Source: Clostridiales bacterium (lineage in GTDB: Bacteria; Bacillota; Clostridia; Christensenellales; Aristaeellaceae). Taken from it: a stretch of 47,216 nt of DNA. The position numbers and the translations under genes are program-made. Shown here one piece after another: positions 36,091 to 44,564 of the stretch. The stretch spans positions 1-47,216 of the forward strand of contig JAAYDR010000043.1 of NCBI GenBank assembly GCA_012729115.1. Reading direction: 5' to 3'. The notes under the pieces were generated by a model. It was not told the DNA's origin, did no database searches, and was given only the letters and a program-made list of their open reading frames with translations. Numbering within the stretch: position 1 is the first letter of the stretch; each line of letters starts with the position of its first letter.

Positions 36091-36519
36091 TTATATTTCC
36101 TTCGCCAGCAAGTCAATGGCCTCCAGGTACCCGGCATAGCCCTTGCCCTTTACGGCAGCTACGCAAGCGTGGCGGACATAGGACACATGACGGAAGTCTT
36201 CCCGTGAATCCGGGTCACTGAGATGCACCTCCACTGTTGGAATGCCCACAGCCTTTACCGCATCCAACAGAGCTACGCTGGTATGAGTATAGGCAGCCGG
36301 GTTTAATACAATGCCGTCATACTTCCCTGCCGCCTCCTGAATCCAGTCCACCAGAACGCCCTCATGGTTTGTCTGGCGAATCTCAACGCCAATGCCCTGC
36401 CGTAGGCAGTGATCGCTAATGCGTTCCACGAGCGTGGTATATGATTCCTGTCCATATATCTCCGGTTCCCGTTTTCCCAGCAGGTTCAGATTTGGACCGT
36501 TAAGCACGAGTATGTTCAT
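36091..36519 (-). CDS. aroQ: 3-dehydroquinate dehydratase, type II
   Basis: 142 residues, dodecameric type II enzyme, third step of the shikimate pathway. MNILVLNGPNLNLLGKREPEIYG carries the catalytic Tyr loop; NPAAYTHTSVALLDA and VEVHLSDPDSREDFRH hold the substrate-binding Asn, His and the SDP motif. ATG 36519 (GGAGGAATTTG) overlaps the end of aroEK by 20 bases. Last gene of the operon. Confidence 0.97.
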   Translation of the reverse strand: MNILVLNGPNLNLLGKREPEIYGQESYTTLVERISDHCLRQGIGVEIRQTNHEGVLVDWIQEAAGKYDGIVLNPAAYTHTSVALLDAVKAVGIPTVEVHLSDPDSREDFRHVSYVRHACVAAVKGKGYAGYLEAIDLLAKEI

Positions 36520-37729
36520 CAAATTCCTCCATGATCTGCTGTGCCGCTTCATGGGTACTCGATCCCATGTCCACTACGGCATTGGAGACCCTCTCGTAAA
36601 TGGGCCTGCGAAGCAGGTACATCTCAGACAGGTTCCAGGACAGGGGACGGCCGGCAATCTCCAGCTGCTCCAAGGGGCGCCTTAGCCAATAGACACGGCT
36701 ATTCATCCCAAGGGCTTTTTGGTTTTCTTGCCGGAGCACCGTGCCACCGCCGGTGGACAGAACGATGCCACATCTCTTGGCTGATTGGCAAAGGATCCGG
36801 CATTCAATGTCTCGGAAGGCAGCTTCTCCATCCCTTTTAATGATTTCCTCCGGTGAACGTCCTGTGGTTTGCGTGATCAGATCATCCAGATCCACAAAGG
36901 GGCGTCCCATCTCCTCCGCCAGGATCTTGCCCACAGTGCTTTTCCCGCTGCCGGGCATCCCCACAATGGCGATGTTTTCCATCTCCCGGAGCAGCGCGTG
37001 ATAAACTCCCACCGATTCCTTTTCTTCAATCAGCCTGCCCAAAAACACCTGAGCTGCTGCCCGGCCTTGCGCAGCCAGCATAAATAGCCCGCCTACCGCC
37101 GGGATACCTCGTGTCTGTGCCTCCAACACAAGGCGGGTGCGAAGGGGATTGTACACAAGATCGATTACACCCTCAAGGGCGGGAAACTGTTCCAGTGAAA
37201 CGGGAGAAGCATCTACATCCGGATACATTCCCACCGGGGTCGCGTTGACCAGCAGCCGAGCGTTACGGTGATGGTCCAGGTTTGTGTAGTTCTCCTGCCC
37301 TGAGCGGGTGATTTGGATCACGCAGGATGCACCCTGCTCTTCAAGCACAGCGGTTACCGTCTGGGCAGCTCCTCCCGTACCCAGTACTAGAACTTTCTTG
37401 CATCGAACGGAGAAGCCCGCGCAATCAAGCAGCCCCCTAAAACCGGCATAATCGGTGTTGTCTCCATGGATACGCCCATGCTCATCAAAACGCAACAGAT
37501 TGACATTTCCCAGCCGCCGGGCGATGGGAGTCAAGCTGTCACAAAAGGGCAGCATCGTCTTTTTGTAGGGGATGGTCACGTTAAGCGCGGTCAAACCGCC
37601 TCCCCGCAGGAATGCCTCCACTCCAGCCGGGGGAACCTCGAAGAGACGGTAATCCTGAATGCCAAAATAACGGTAGATCAAAGGGGAATAGCTATGCCCC
37701 AGCTTCTCCCCCAACAGCCCGAAGCCCAC
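36500..37729 (-). CDS. aroEK: Fused shikimate dehydrogenase - shikimate kinase
   Basis: 409 residues. Residues 1-249 are AroE: SYSPLIY, NVTIPYKK (catalytic K56), HGDNTDYAG (D93), NADP-binding VLGTGGAAQT and NATPVGM. Residues 250-409 are AroK: P-loop GMPGSGKST (257-265), FVDLDDLI, STGGGTVLR and the RPL lid. Steps four and five of the pathway are thus on one chain. The start is GTG at 37729, placed by GGTGAGG that lies inside the last codons of pheA; the pheA stop is 2 bases before. There is no sign of a frameshift at the junction. Confidence 0.94.
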   Translation of the reverse strand: MGFGLLGEKLGHSYSPLIYRYFGIQDYRLFEVPPAGVEAFLRGGGLTALNVTIPYKKTMLPFCDSLTPIARRLGNVNLLRFDEHGRIHGDNTDYAGFRGLLDCAGFSVRCKKVLVLGTGGAAQTVTAVLEEQGASCVIQITRSGQENYTNLDHHRNARLLVNATPVGMYPDVDASPVSLEQFPALEGVIDLVYNPLRTRLVLEAQTRGIPAVGGLFMLAAQGRAAAQVFLGRLIEEKESVGVYHALLREMENIAIVGMPGSGKSTVGKILAEEMGRPFVDLDDLITQTTGRSPEEIIKRDGEAAFRDIECRILCQSAKRCGIVLSTGGGTVLRQENQKALGMNSRVYWLRRPLEQLEIAGRPLSWNLSEMYLLRRPIYERVSNAVVDMGSSTHEAAQQIMEEFDEHTRA

Positions 37730-37731
37730 CT

Positions 37732-38871
37732 TTACCTCACCTCGCTGTAACTGCCCAGAAACACAAAAAGCTGGTTGCCTGCGGAACATTCCCCCAGTAG
37801 CCGGATCACATCCTCAGACCAGACGGATGCTTCAAAATCAAAATAGAACAGAAATTCAAAGTCGCGCCCTACAATGGGACGGCTCTCCAGCTTGGTCAGG
37901 TTCAGGCCCAAAGCGGCAAAGCGGGCAATCATCCGGTACAATGCCCCAGGGGTGTGCTCCACGGAAATCATCAGGCTGATTCTGTCCGCACCGGGGTAGA
38001 TGGCCATGTCCTTGGTGATGCAGATGAAGCGGGTGTAGTTGTTTTCGCTGTTTTGCACATGTTCGGACAGCACCTCCAGACCGTAGAGGAGGGCGCAGTT
38101 ATGGGAGGACAGGGCAGCTATGTCCCGGCGGTCCGATTCCGCCACCAGTTTGGCGGCAGTGGCGGTGTTTTCGCAAACGATCACTTTGATCTCCGGATGG
38201 CTGTTCAAAAAGGCGCTGCACTGGCCCAAGGCCTGTTCGTGGGACACAATCTCCTTGATATCTTTCAGCTTTACTCCCGGCTTGGCAAGCAGATTGTGGT
38301 CGATATGCATGCGGATACTGCGAACAATGTGGAAATGATAGCGGTGCATCAGATCGTAAACGCTGCTGACGGAGCCGTTGGAGCTATTCTCGATGGGCAG
38401 CACCCCAAACTCACACAAGCCCTTTTCCACCGCCTGAAATACTCCCTCAAAGCTGCGGAAGTACACAATGTCTGCCATGGCAAAGATCTTATCACAGGCC
38501 ATCTGAGAATAGGCCCCCTCCACCCCCTGGCAAGCAACTGTCCCTTTTTTGGGGAAGAGGGCTGTCTTTGTGGTGGCCTTACGAATGCTTTTGGTCAACT
38601 CCGTTTCCCCGTCAAAGAAAGACTGCTGGTAGGAGCGGCTGAGGTCAAAGAGCACTGAGTAGAGCATCCGGGCGTACATGTCCATGGATTCTCCAGCCTG
38701 CTTGCCAACACGGGCCAGGATTTCCCGCTCCCTCATCCGATCCAGTACTTTCATGCCCTGCGCCTTCTTCAGCTTGGCTACCTGGGCGGCAACCTCCATG
38801 CGCTTGCAGAAAAGATCCGTCATTTGCGTGTCAATGCTGTCCAGTTCCGTACGAAGCTGCTGTAAATCCAT
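37732..38871 (-). CDS. pheA: P-protein: chorismate mutase - prephenate dehydratase
   Basis: 379 residues. N-terminal AroQ-type chorismate mutase (1-85, LRTELDSIDTQMTDLFCKRMEVAAQVAKLK). Prephenate dehydratase from about 105 with FPKKGTVACQGVEGAYSQMA, PIENSSNGSV and the catalytic YTRFI. The C-terminal ACT domain (290-375) has the LESRPIVG motif that binds phenylalanine in feedback-inhibited enzymes. It directs chorismate to phenylalanine. Start at 38871 after AGGAGAAGGAGAG. It lies 19 bases after aroC. Confidence 0.96.
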   Translation of the reverse strand: MDLQQLRTELDSIDTQMTDLFCKRMEVAAQVAKLKKAQGMKVLDRMREREILARVGKQAGESMDMYARMLYSVLFDLSRSYQQSFFDGETELTKSIRKATTKTALFPKKGTVACQGVEGAYSQMACDKIFAMADIVYFRSFEGVFQAVEKGLCEFGVLPIENSSNGSVSSVYDLMHRYHFHIVRSIRMHIDHNLLAKPGVKLKDIKEIVSHEQALGQCSAFLNSHPEIKVIVCENTATAAKLVAESDRRDIAALSSHNCALLYGLEVLSEHVQNSENNYTRFICITKDMAIYPGADRISLMISVEHTPGALYRMIARFAALGLNLTKLESRPIVGRDFEFLFYFDFEASVWSEDVIRLLGECSAGNQLFVFLGSYSEVR

Positions 38872-38890
38872 CTCTCCTTCTCCTTTCAGC

Positions 38891-39964
38891 CTAGAGCAGA
38901 AAATCCAGGATAACCAATGCCGCAACAGCCTCCACACAGGGTACAGCCCGCAGGGCGACGCAGGGGTCGTGCCGACCCTGAATGCAAAGGGGCGCTTGGG
39001 TCATGGTATCCAAATTCACGGTCTGTTGTTCCCGTCCGATGGAGGGGGTGGGTTTATAGGCTACCCGGAAGATCAGCGGCATGCCTGTGGTGATACCCCC
39101 CAGCACGCCTCCATGGTGATTGGTTGCGGTTCGGACTTTTCCATCCCTGAGGACATAGGGATCGTTATGCTCGCTTCCCCGCATCCCGGCGGCACCAAAG
39201 CCCGTGCCGAACTCCACCCCACGTACAGCGGGGATACCGAACAGGGCCGAAGCCAATCGGCTTTCAATACCGTCAAACATCGGGTCGCCAATTCCCGCGG
39301 AAAGGCCTATGACCCCACACTCCACGATACCCCCCACACTGTCCCTCTGCGCGGCGGCCTTGCTGATTTCCTGCTCCATTGCCTTACCCGCCTCTTCCTC
39401 CAGCACAGGAAGGCTTCGCGTGGCGGGCAGGTGCAGCTCCTGGCGTGTCAGGTTCACGGAGTCATAACCCCGGTCCCAAACGGTGCCCACTGCCTGGAGA
39501 TGCGCACCCAGGAAAACGCCTCGCTTCTCCAGGAACTGAAGGGCGATACCCCCGGCAATGCAAAGAGGTGCTGTGAGACGTCCGGAAAAATGGCCTCCAC
39601 CACGGGGGTCATAATGATCGCCATATCGCATGCGAGCGGAGTAATCGGCATGAGAGGGACGAGGCAGGGCAGCCATCGCCACATAATCCTCGGAGCGTAT
39701 ATCCCCATTTTCAATCACCGCAGCCAGCGGAGCGCCGCAGGTGTATCCCTCATACAGACCCGATAGAATGCGTGGCTTATCCTCTTCCCTGCGAGGTGTA
39801 GAAAGGACGGTCCTGCCAGGAGCCCGACGGTTCAGAAAAGCCTGCAACTGCTCCAGATCGATCTTCATCCCTGCAGGGAGGCCATCTACCACAACTCCGA
39901 CTGCCTCGCCATGGGACTGGCCAAAAACGGACACCTTGAGTTTGTTACCCATGATTGAGGACAT
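38891..39964 (-). CDS. aroC: Chorismate synthase
   Basis: 357 residues. FMN-dependent last step to chorismate. SVFGQSHGEAVGVVVDGLPAG is the N-terminal signature; RRAPGRTVLSTPRREEDKPRILSGLYEG, GGHFSGRLTAPLCIAGG and NHHGGVLGGITTGMPLIFRVAYKPTPSI cover the active site. The C-terminus (DPCVALRAVPCVEAVAALVI) is intact. The start (39964) lies inside aroA by 20 bases with GGGAGG upstream. Confidence 0.97.
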   Translation of the reverse strand: MSSIMGNKLKVSVFGQSHGEAVGVVVDGLPAGMKIDLEQLQAFLNRRAPGRTVLSTPRREEDKPRILSGLYEGYTCGAPLAAVIENGDIRSEDYVAMAALPRPSHADYSARMRYGDHYDPRGGGHFSGRLTAPLCIAGGIALQFLEKRGVFLGAHLQAVGTVWDRGYDSVNLTRQELHLPATRSLPVLEEEAGKAMEQEISKAAAQRDSVGGIVECGVIGLSAGIGDPMFDGIESRLASALFGIPAVRGVEFGTGFGAAGMRGSEHNDPYVLRDGKVRTATNHHGGVLGGITTGMPLIFRVAYKPTPSIGREQQTVNLDTMTQAPLCIQGRHDPCVALRAVPCVEAVAALVILDFLL

Positions 39965-41213
39965 TGCAGCGGCCTCCCAGTTTCACATAATCATTAAAAA
40001 AGGATGGATAGGATTTGTTGACTGCCTCCGCTCCCACCAGTTGGGTTTCTTCCCGGCAGAGGGTGGCAGCAATCGCAGCAGACATGGCAATCCGGTGGTC
40101 CTGGATGCAGTCGACACGACCCCCTGTGAGAGAAGCCGTTCCCTGTACAAAGAGACAGTCTGAGCTTACCCAGGCTTGGCCCCCAAGGTCCGTCAGCATC
40201 TGAGTGATCCCTGCCAAGCGGTCGCTCTCCTTGAGCCGGAGCCGCCCTACACCTGGAAACCTGGTGATACCGGGGGTCACAGAAGCCACAACGGCCAGAA
40301 TGGGTACCAGATCCGGAATCCCGCGTGCGTCAATGGACACGGCCTTTCTTGCTCCCCCGGCGGACAGGGTAACGCAATTCTCCCGCGTCCTAAATACAGC
40401 ACCAAACCGTGTTAATAGCTCAGCCACTGCTGCGTCACCCTGTGTGGAGGGAAGTTGAAGACTTGAGATTGCTACCGGCCCGCCCAGAGCTCCAGCCGCC
40501 AGGAAGAAGGCCGCATTGGACCAATCTCCCTGAACATCTGCCTCCCCCGCAGAGCGGTAACCCTGACCGGGAAGAATGCGATAGACATTTTCCGCAACCT
40601 GGACGGATATGTGGAAGCGGGACAGGGAATCGACAGTCATGTCCACATAGCCCTTGGACTCCAACGGGCCCTGAAGTACCACCTCTCCCCCCCCGCACAA
40701 AGGCAGTGCGAAAAGCATACCGGAGACGAACTGGGAACTGACGTCTCCCGGCAACGAATAAGCACCTGGTTCCAATTTACCGCCAATCGTGAGGGGCAGC
40801 CCTTCTCCTTCGCAAATCATTCCACCGGCACGCAAGGCGTCCAGCAATGGACCGAGAGGACGCAGAGGAAGCCTTCCTGTGCCCGTGAAGGTTCCTCCAC
40901 AACCCAGAGCCGCCACCACCGGCAGCAGGAAGCGCAGGGTGGATCCGCTTTCTCCGCAATGAAGTACTGGAGAGGAAGGAGGGCTTGCGATGGGAGTTAC
41001 GATAATCTGATCCCCCTGCTGGTCAAAGGAAGCGCCCAATACAGTGAGACAGCGCAATGTGGCAGCGATATCCTCCCCCTGCCAGCCTGGAAGCCGGAGG
41101 ATGGTGGGCTTTTCTGCCAGAGCGGCGCAAATGAGGAGGCGGTGGGCATCGGACTTGGATGGAATCGCCTGCAGGCTGCCCCGAAGCGTGGAAGGATAGC
41201 AAACAACATTCAT
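39945..41213 (-). CDS. aroA: 3-phosphoshikimate 1-carboxyvinyltransferase (EPSP synthase)
   Basis: 422 residues. Sixth pathway step. PSKSDAHRLLICAAL, the GESGSTLRFLLPVVA phosphoenolpyruvate-site motif (G-S-G-type rather than the GNAGTA of class I plant/E. coli enzymes), and RLRLKESDRL and DHRIAMSAAI at the second site are all present. Class by glyphosate sensitivity cannot be settled from these motifs alone. The ATG overlaps the aroB stop by 4 bases. Confidence 0.96.
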   Translation of the reverse strand: MNVVCYPSTLRGSLQAIPSKSDAHRLLICAALAEKPTILRLPGWQGEDIAATLRCLTVLGASFDQQGDQIIVTPIASPPSSPVLHCGESGSTLRFLLPVVAALGCGGTFTGTGRLPLRPLGPLLDALRAGGMICEGEGLPLTIGGKLEPGAYSLPGDVSSQFVSGMLFALPLCGGGEVVLQGPLESKGYVDMTVDSLSRFHISVQVAENVYRILPGQGYRSAGEADVQGDWSNAAFFLAAGALGGPVAISSLQLPSTQGDAAVAELLTRFGAVFRTRENCVTLSAGGARKAVSIDARGIPDLVPILAVVASVTPGITRFPGVGRLRLKESDRLAGITQMLTDLGGQAWVSSDCLFVQGTASLTGGRVDCIQDHRIAMSAAIAATLCREETQLVGAEAVNKSYPSFFNDYVKLGGRCNVLNHG

Positions 41214-42274
41214 GAGCCTTCCTCCATTCCCAGCCGGATGATGGGCAAAAGCTCGGTGATGGAGATGGGATACAAGCCACAGCTTCCCACATTGCGGGGA
41301 AGAATCAAAGTAATATGATCCCCCTGACGCTTTTTGTCCCCAAGGGAGGCATCCGCCAAGGCCTCCGCTGAAAATGGGCTGGTGGAGGGGAGACCCAAGG
41401 CATCCAGGGCCCTCTGAAGGAACCGGAAGGTTCCGGCCTCGCAAAACCCCATCCTCTCTGCCGCCCGTGTAAGGATCGCCATTCCTACAGCTACACCCTC
41501 CCCATGGCGCACTGTAAAGCCGCTGAGCTTCTCCACTCCGTGGCCCAGGGTATGACCCAAATTCAGCATGCGACGGAGACCATTCTCCCGCTCATCCACC
41601 CGAACGATCTCAGCTTTATATGCCACGCAGGGGGGGACGATATCCATCCAGGACGCAGCCAGTCCATCGCGCGTCAGAGTCTCCAGCAGGCCCGAAACGC
41701 CCAGCATCCCATATTTGACGCACTCCGCAGCCCCCGATGCCAGCTCCTGACGCGGCAGAGTGGCAAAGGTGGCACAATCGCAAAACACCGCCTCAGGCTG
41801 CCAGAAGGTCCCTGCCAGATTTTTACCCGAGGGCAGGTTGACAGCGGTTTTACCGCCTACAGAGGAATCCACAGCCGCCAGCAGGGTGGTGGGAATCTGT
41901 ATGTAAGCCGTGCCACGCTGATACACTGACGCGGCAAACCCAGCCAAATCACCGGTAACGCCACCGCCCAGGGCTGCCACCAGATCTCCTCTGCCCAATC
42001 CCTTTTGAGCAAGAAATTCGAGTAGATGAGACAGTAGCTCAAAGCTCTTGGAACCTTCGCCGGGGGGAAAACGGTACATGTGGGGACGGAAGCCCGCTTT
42101 GGCAAAGGATGAAGCGACGAGCTCCCCATAGAGCTCCGCCACGGTCTCATCCATTACCAATGCAACCGGACAGGGAGACCTCAACGCGGCGGTCATCTCC
42201 CCCACCCGATCCAGCAAACCTGTACCGATCCATGCCTGATACGGATGTGTGGCCGCTACCTTGATGCTTTTCAT
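41210..42274 (-). CDS. aroB: 3-dehydroquinate synthase
   Basis: 354 residues. Second step of the pathway, NAD- and metal-dependent. GRGDLVAALGGGVTGDLAGFAASVYQRG, PTTLLAAVDSSVGGKTAVN and the metal ligands in NLGHTLGHGVEK plus RHGEGVAVGM are present. ATG overlaps the tyrA stop (ATGA); AAAGGATT upstream. Confidence 0.97.
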   Translation of the reverse strand: MKSIKVAATHPYQAWIGTGLLDRVGEMTAALRSPCPVALVMDETVAELYGELVASSFAKAGFRPHMYRFPPGEGSKSFELLSHLLEFLAQKGLGRGDLVAALGGGVTGDLAGFAASVYQRGTAYIQIPTTLLAAVDSSVGGKTAVNLPSGKNLAGTFWQPEAVFCDCATFATLPRQELASGAAECVKYGMLGVSGLLETLTRDGLAASWMDIVPPCVAYKAEIVRVDERENGLRRMLNLGHTLGHGVEKLSGFTVRHGEGVAVGMAILTRAAERMGFCEAGTFRFLQRALDALGLPSTSPFSAEALADASLGDKKRQGDHITLILPRNVGSCGLYPISITELLPIIRLGMEEGS

Positions 42275-43122
42275 GCTTGTGAATCCTTTCCAGCCATGAT
42301 TCGTTCCTTCCAATCACAGCCCTCCTGCAGCAGGGCGCTGAGCCCTTGGGCATCTCCCTGCCGCAGAGCCTCCGCATAGGTTGCCAGGCGCTGGCAAAGC
42401 TCGTCGATTTCAGCAATCAAATGGTCTCGATTGAGCATAAAGAGCTCTGTCCACATTGGCACATGAAGAAAGGCAACCCGTGTGAGGTCCTGAAAGCTGC
42501 CCCCTGAAAATTGAGCGTGACACAGAGCATTGGGGCTTTTCACATAGGCGTTGGAAAGCACGTGAGCCAGCTGGGAGGTATAAGCGATCACCCTGTCGTG
42601 TTCCTCAGGGTTGGTGATGGTTACTCCCCCAAAGCCTATGGACAGAAAAAAGTCCTCCAACATGGCGAGGGTTTCCGGAGGCGTGTCTTCCTCAGGGCAT
42701 AGGAGCATGGATGCACCGGTAAAGAGCTTCCCATGAGCAGCCTCGTATCCGGAGACTTCCCGGCCCGCCATGGGGTGGCCGCCCACGTAATGGAAACCCC
42801 GATGGAAGGCGATGGGAAGGATACCATCCCTCACAGTCTGCTTCACTCCGCACAGATCAACCACGCAGGCACCGGGGGAGATCCTGTCCCCGTTTCTCAC
42901 CATAAAATCCACTGCCGCCTGGGGATAGAGGGCCAGAAGCAACAGCTCACAGTTCCCCAACGCTGCGTCATTCAGCTCACCACAGATCACTCCATCGGCC
43001 ATGGCTCTGGCCATAGTGCCCGGGTCAGTGTCCAAGCCATACACCTGATGCCGGGCGACGCTCCTGGATCCATGGGCCAAGGAACCGCCAATCAATCCCA
43101 GGCCCACAATGCCAATGATCAT
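42271..43122 (-). CDS. tyrA: Prephenate dehydrogenase
   Basis: 283 residues. Directs prephenate to 4-hydroxyphenylpyruvate for tyrosine. Rossmann motif IGIVGLGLIGGSLAHG; GGHPMAGREVSGYEAA and TSQLAHVLSNAYVKS are the active-site signatures (His in GGHPMAG). There is no ACT domain, so tyrosine feedback by that route is not expected. It starts one base after the aroF stop; the ribosome site AAGGAG lies inside aroF. Confidence 0.95.
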   Translation of the reverse strand: MIIGIVGLGLIGGSLAHGSRSVARHQVYGLDTDPGTMARAMADGVICGELNDAALGNCELLLLALYPQAAVDFMVRNGDRISPGACVVDLCGVKQTVRDGILPIAFHRGFHYVGGHPMAGREVSGYEAAHGKLFTGASMLLCPEEDTPPETLAMLEDFFLSIGFGGVTITNPEEHDRVIAYTSQLAHVLSNAYVKSPNALCHAQFSGGSFQDLTRVAFLHVPMWTELFMLNRDHLIAEIDELCQRLATYAEALRQGDAQGLSALLQEGCDWKERIMAGKDSQA

Positions 43123-43123
43123 C

Positions 43124-44143
43124 TCAGCTGAACTCCTTCCCCGCCTGAAGGGTCGCATGGATCAAGCGGGCGGTCCGTGCCAACTCATCAAAGGCGGCGG
43201 GGGTCAGGGACTGAGGACCATCACAGAGGGCACAGGCGGGGTTGTTGTGGACCTCGATCATCAACCCGTCTGCGCCGGCAGCTACAGCAGCTAAAGACAT
43301 GGGGCGTACGAGCCTGGATATCCCGGTGGAATGGCTGGGATCAATTACCACAGGCAAATGGGTTAGCTGCTTAAGCATAGGTACGGCGGACAGATCCAGG
43401 GTGTTACGGGTACTGGTCTCAAAGGTGCGAATTCCCCGCTCGCAGAGAATCACCTGCTCGTTGCCCCCTGCCATAATGTACTCCGCGCTCATCAGCAGTT
43501 CCTCCAGGGTACTGGACAGTCCCCGCTTCAGCAAGACCGGCTTTCTCTGCCGCCCCAACTCCCGCAGCAGTTCGAAATTCTGCATGTTCCTGGCTCCCAC
43601 CTGGATGATGTCCACTTCATCAAAGAGGGGAAGTTGACTGGGGTCCATAACCTCAGTAACGATGGGCAGCCCTGTTTCCTTTTTGGCAATCAGAAGAAGC
43701 TCAATTCCCTCCTTGCCCAAGCCCTGAAAGGAGTAAGGGGAAGATCGGGGTTTGAAAGCTCCGCCCCGCAGGCAGGTGGCACCGGAGGCCTTCACAGAGC
43801 GCGCCACCGCGCAAATTTGCTCCGCACTTTCCACAGAGCAGGGACCTGCGATCAAAGTCAATCCTCCGCCGCCAATTTTAGCGCTGTTTACCTCCACTAC
43901 CGTATCCTCAGGATGGAACTTGCGGTTGGCGTTTTTATAAGGCTCCTGGATACGCTTCACGTCTTCTACGATCTCCATGGAGCGTACCAGGTCAATATCG
44001 ACCCGGCTGGTATCGCCCACCAGCCCCAGGATGGTCTGAAGCACCCCTTCAGACACATGAACCTGCAAATGCAATGACTCCAGCCAATGGATCAGCTTGT
44101 TAATTTCTTCTTGCCGGGAATCCTTTTTAATCAGAACAATCAT
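43124..44143 (-). CDS. aroF: 3-deoxy-7-phosphoheptulonate (DAHP) synthase, type I-beta
   Basis: 339 residues. First committed step, condensing phosphoenolpyruvate and erythrose-4-phosphate. An N-terminal ferredoxin-like regulatory domain (1-70, [22 protein letters not shown]) precedes the (beta/alpha)8 barrel with [36 protein letters not shown] and [10 protein letters not shown]-type domains mediate Tyr inhibition in Thermotoga enzymes. GTG at 44152 lies too close to the ribosome site, so ATG 44143 (AGGAG, 8 bases) was chosen. First gene of the operon, behind an attenuator. Confidence 0.96.
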   Translation of the reverse strand: MIVLIKKDSRQEEINKLIHWLESLHLQVHVSEGVLQTILGLVGDTSRVDIDLVRSMEIVEDVKRIQEPYKNANRKFHPEDTVVEVNSAKIGGGGLTLIAGPCSVESAEQICAVARSVKASGATCLRGGAFKPRSSPYSFQGLGKEGIELLLIAKKETGLPIVTEVMDPSQLPLFDEVDIIQVGARNMQNFELLRELGRQRKPVLLKRGLSSTLEELLMSAEYIMAGGNEQVILCERGIRTFETSTRNTLDLSAVPMLKQLTHLPVVIDPSHSTGISRLVRPMSLAAVAAGADGLMIEVHNNPACALCDGPQSLTPAAFDELARTARLIHATLQAGKEFS

Positions 44144-44173
44144 CTTTTCCACTCCTCCCTAACAATTCCGTTG

Positions 44174-44209
44174 AAAAAGGACCCCCGCGGCGTCTGCCGT
44201 GGGGGTCCT
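44174..44209 (-). terminator. Attenuator terminator upstream of aroF
   Basis: A 14-bp stem (44178-44191 / 44196-44209, one G-U) with a 4-base loop runs into UUUUU on the minus strand. It ends about 30 bases before the aroF ATG, after the leader ORF, so it stops transcription ahead of the operon rather than behind a gene. Confidence 0.92.
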
Positions 44210-44210
44210 C

Positions 44211-44240
44211 ACACTTTCACCTAGTATGTGAAGCAAGTGT
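44211..44240 (-). promoter_or_regulatory. Hairpin spanning the end of the leader ORF
   Basis: ACACT/AGTGT and TTCAC/GTGAA form a 10-bp stem with a 3-base bulge and a 7-base loop that contains the leader stop codon. Leader GGCGUUU (in the Trp-Arg-Phe codons) could alternatively pair with AGACGCC of the terminator; which pairing works as antiterminator is inference. Confidence 0.5.
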
Positions 44241-44334
44241 CCCTAGCAGCGAAACGCCAAACAGCCTTACTCATATAGCGGGTAAAGCTAAAGCTAAAGT
44301 AATAAAAGCTGGCTACCGGGACGGAACGCGTCAT
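44221..44334 (-). CDS. Phe/Tyr-rich leader peptide of the aromatic operon
   Basis: 37 codons from ATG 44334 to TAG. The site GAGG lies 7 bases before the ATG. Eleven residues are aromatic: six Phe, four Tyr and one Trp, with a cluster FYYFSFSF at residues 10-17. Ribosome stalling at this cluster when Phe- or Tyr-tRNA is scarce would change folding of the RNA before the terminator at 44174-44209, as in classic pheA, trp and his leaders. Too short for usual gene calling; strongly supported by codon content, ribosome site, promoter and terminator together. Confidence 0.85.
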   Translation of the reverse strand: MTRSVPVASFYYFSFSFTRYMSKAVWRFAARDTCFTY

Positions 44335-44353
44335 ACATACGCCTCACATTCAA

Positions 44354-44374
44354 CAGGGATTCTGCTTATCCCTG
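44354..44374 (-). promoter_or_regulatory. 5' hairpin of the aromatic operon mRNA
   Basis: CAGGGAT-N7-ATCCCTG is a perfect 7-bp stem within a few bases of the predicted transcript start; it may stabilise the mRNA 5' end. Confidence 0.5.
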
Positions 44375-44384
44375 ATTTCCATGT

Positions 44385-44413
44385 ATTATAGCGCGATAAA
44401 GCAATGATGTAAA
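44385..44413 (-). promoter_or_regulatory. Aromatic operon promoter, SigA type
   Basis: TTTACA, a 17-base spacer and a perfect TATAAT on the minus strand, about 50 bases before the leader ATG. Confidence 0.85.
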
Positions 44414-44488
44414 GTTTTTTTCCGGTTTTCATGGCGCATCAGCACCTGGAGCCACCCCATCATGAAGACATGCTGCTGCAGGCGGTTC

Positions 44489-44517
44489 TTTACTTTTTTT
44501 CACGAACCATGTAGAAT
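44489..44517 (+). promoter_or_regulatory. Promoter of the lipid-kinase-family gene
   Basis: TTTACT, a 17-base spacer and TAGAAT, 47 bases before the ATG at 44565; divergent to the aromatic operon promoter. Confidence 0.5.
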
Positions 44518-44564
44518 GAACCTGCGCAAGCGTACCTATCCATTTTTGAAAGGCGAGTGACCCC

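Noticed and set aside
44144-44420. T-box riboswitch before aroF
   Set aside because: I found no AGGGTGGNACCGCG T-box sequence; the leader ORF and terminator explain the region better.
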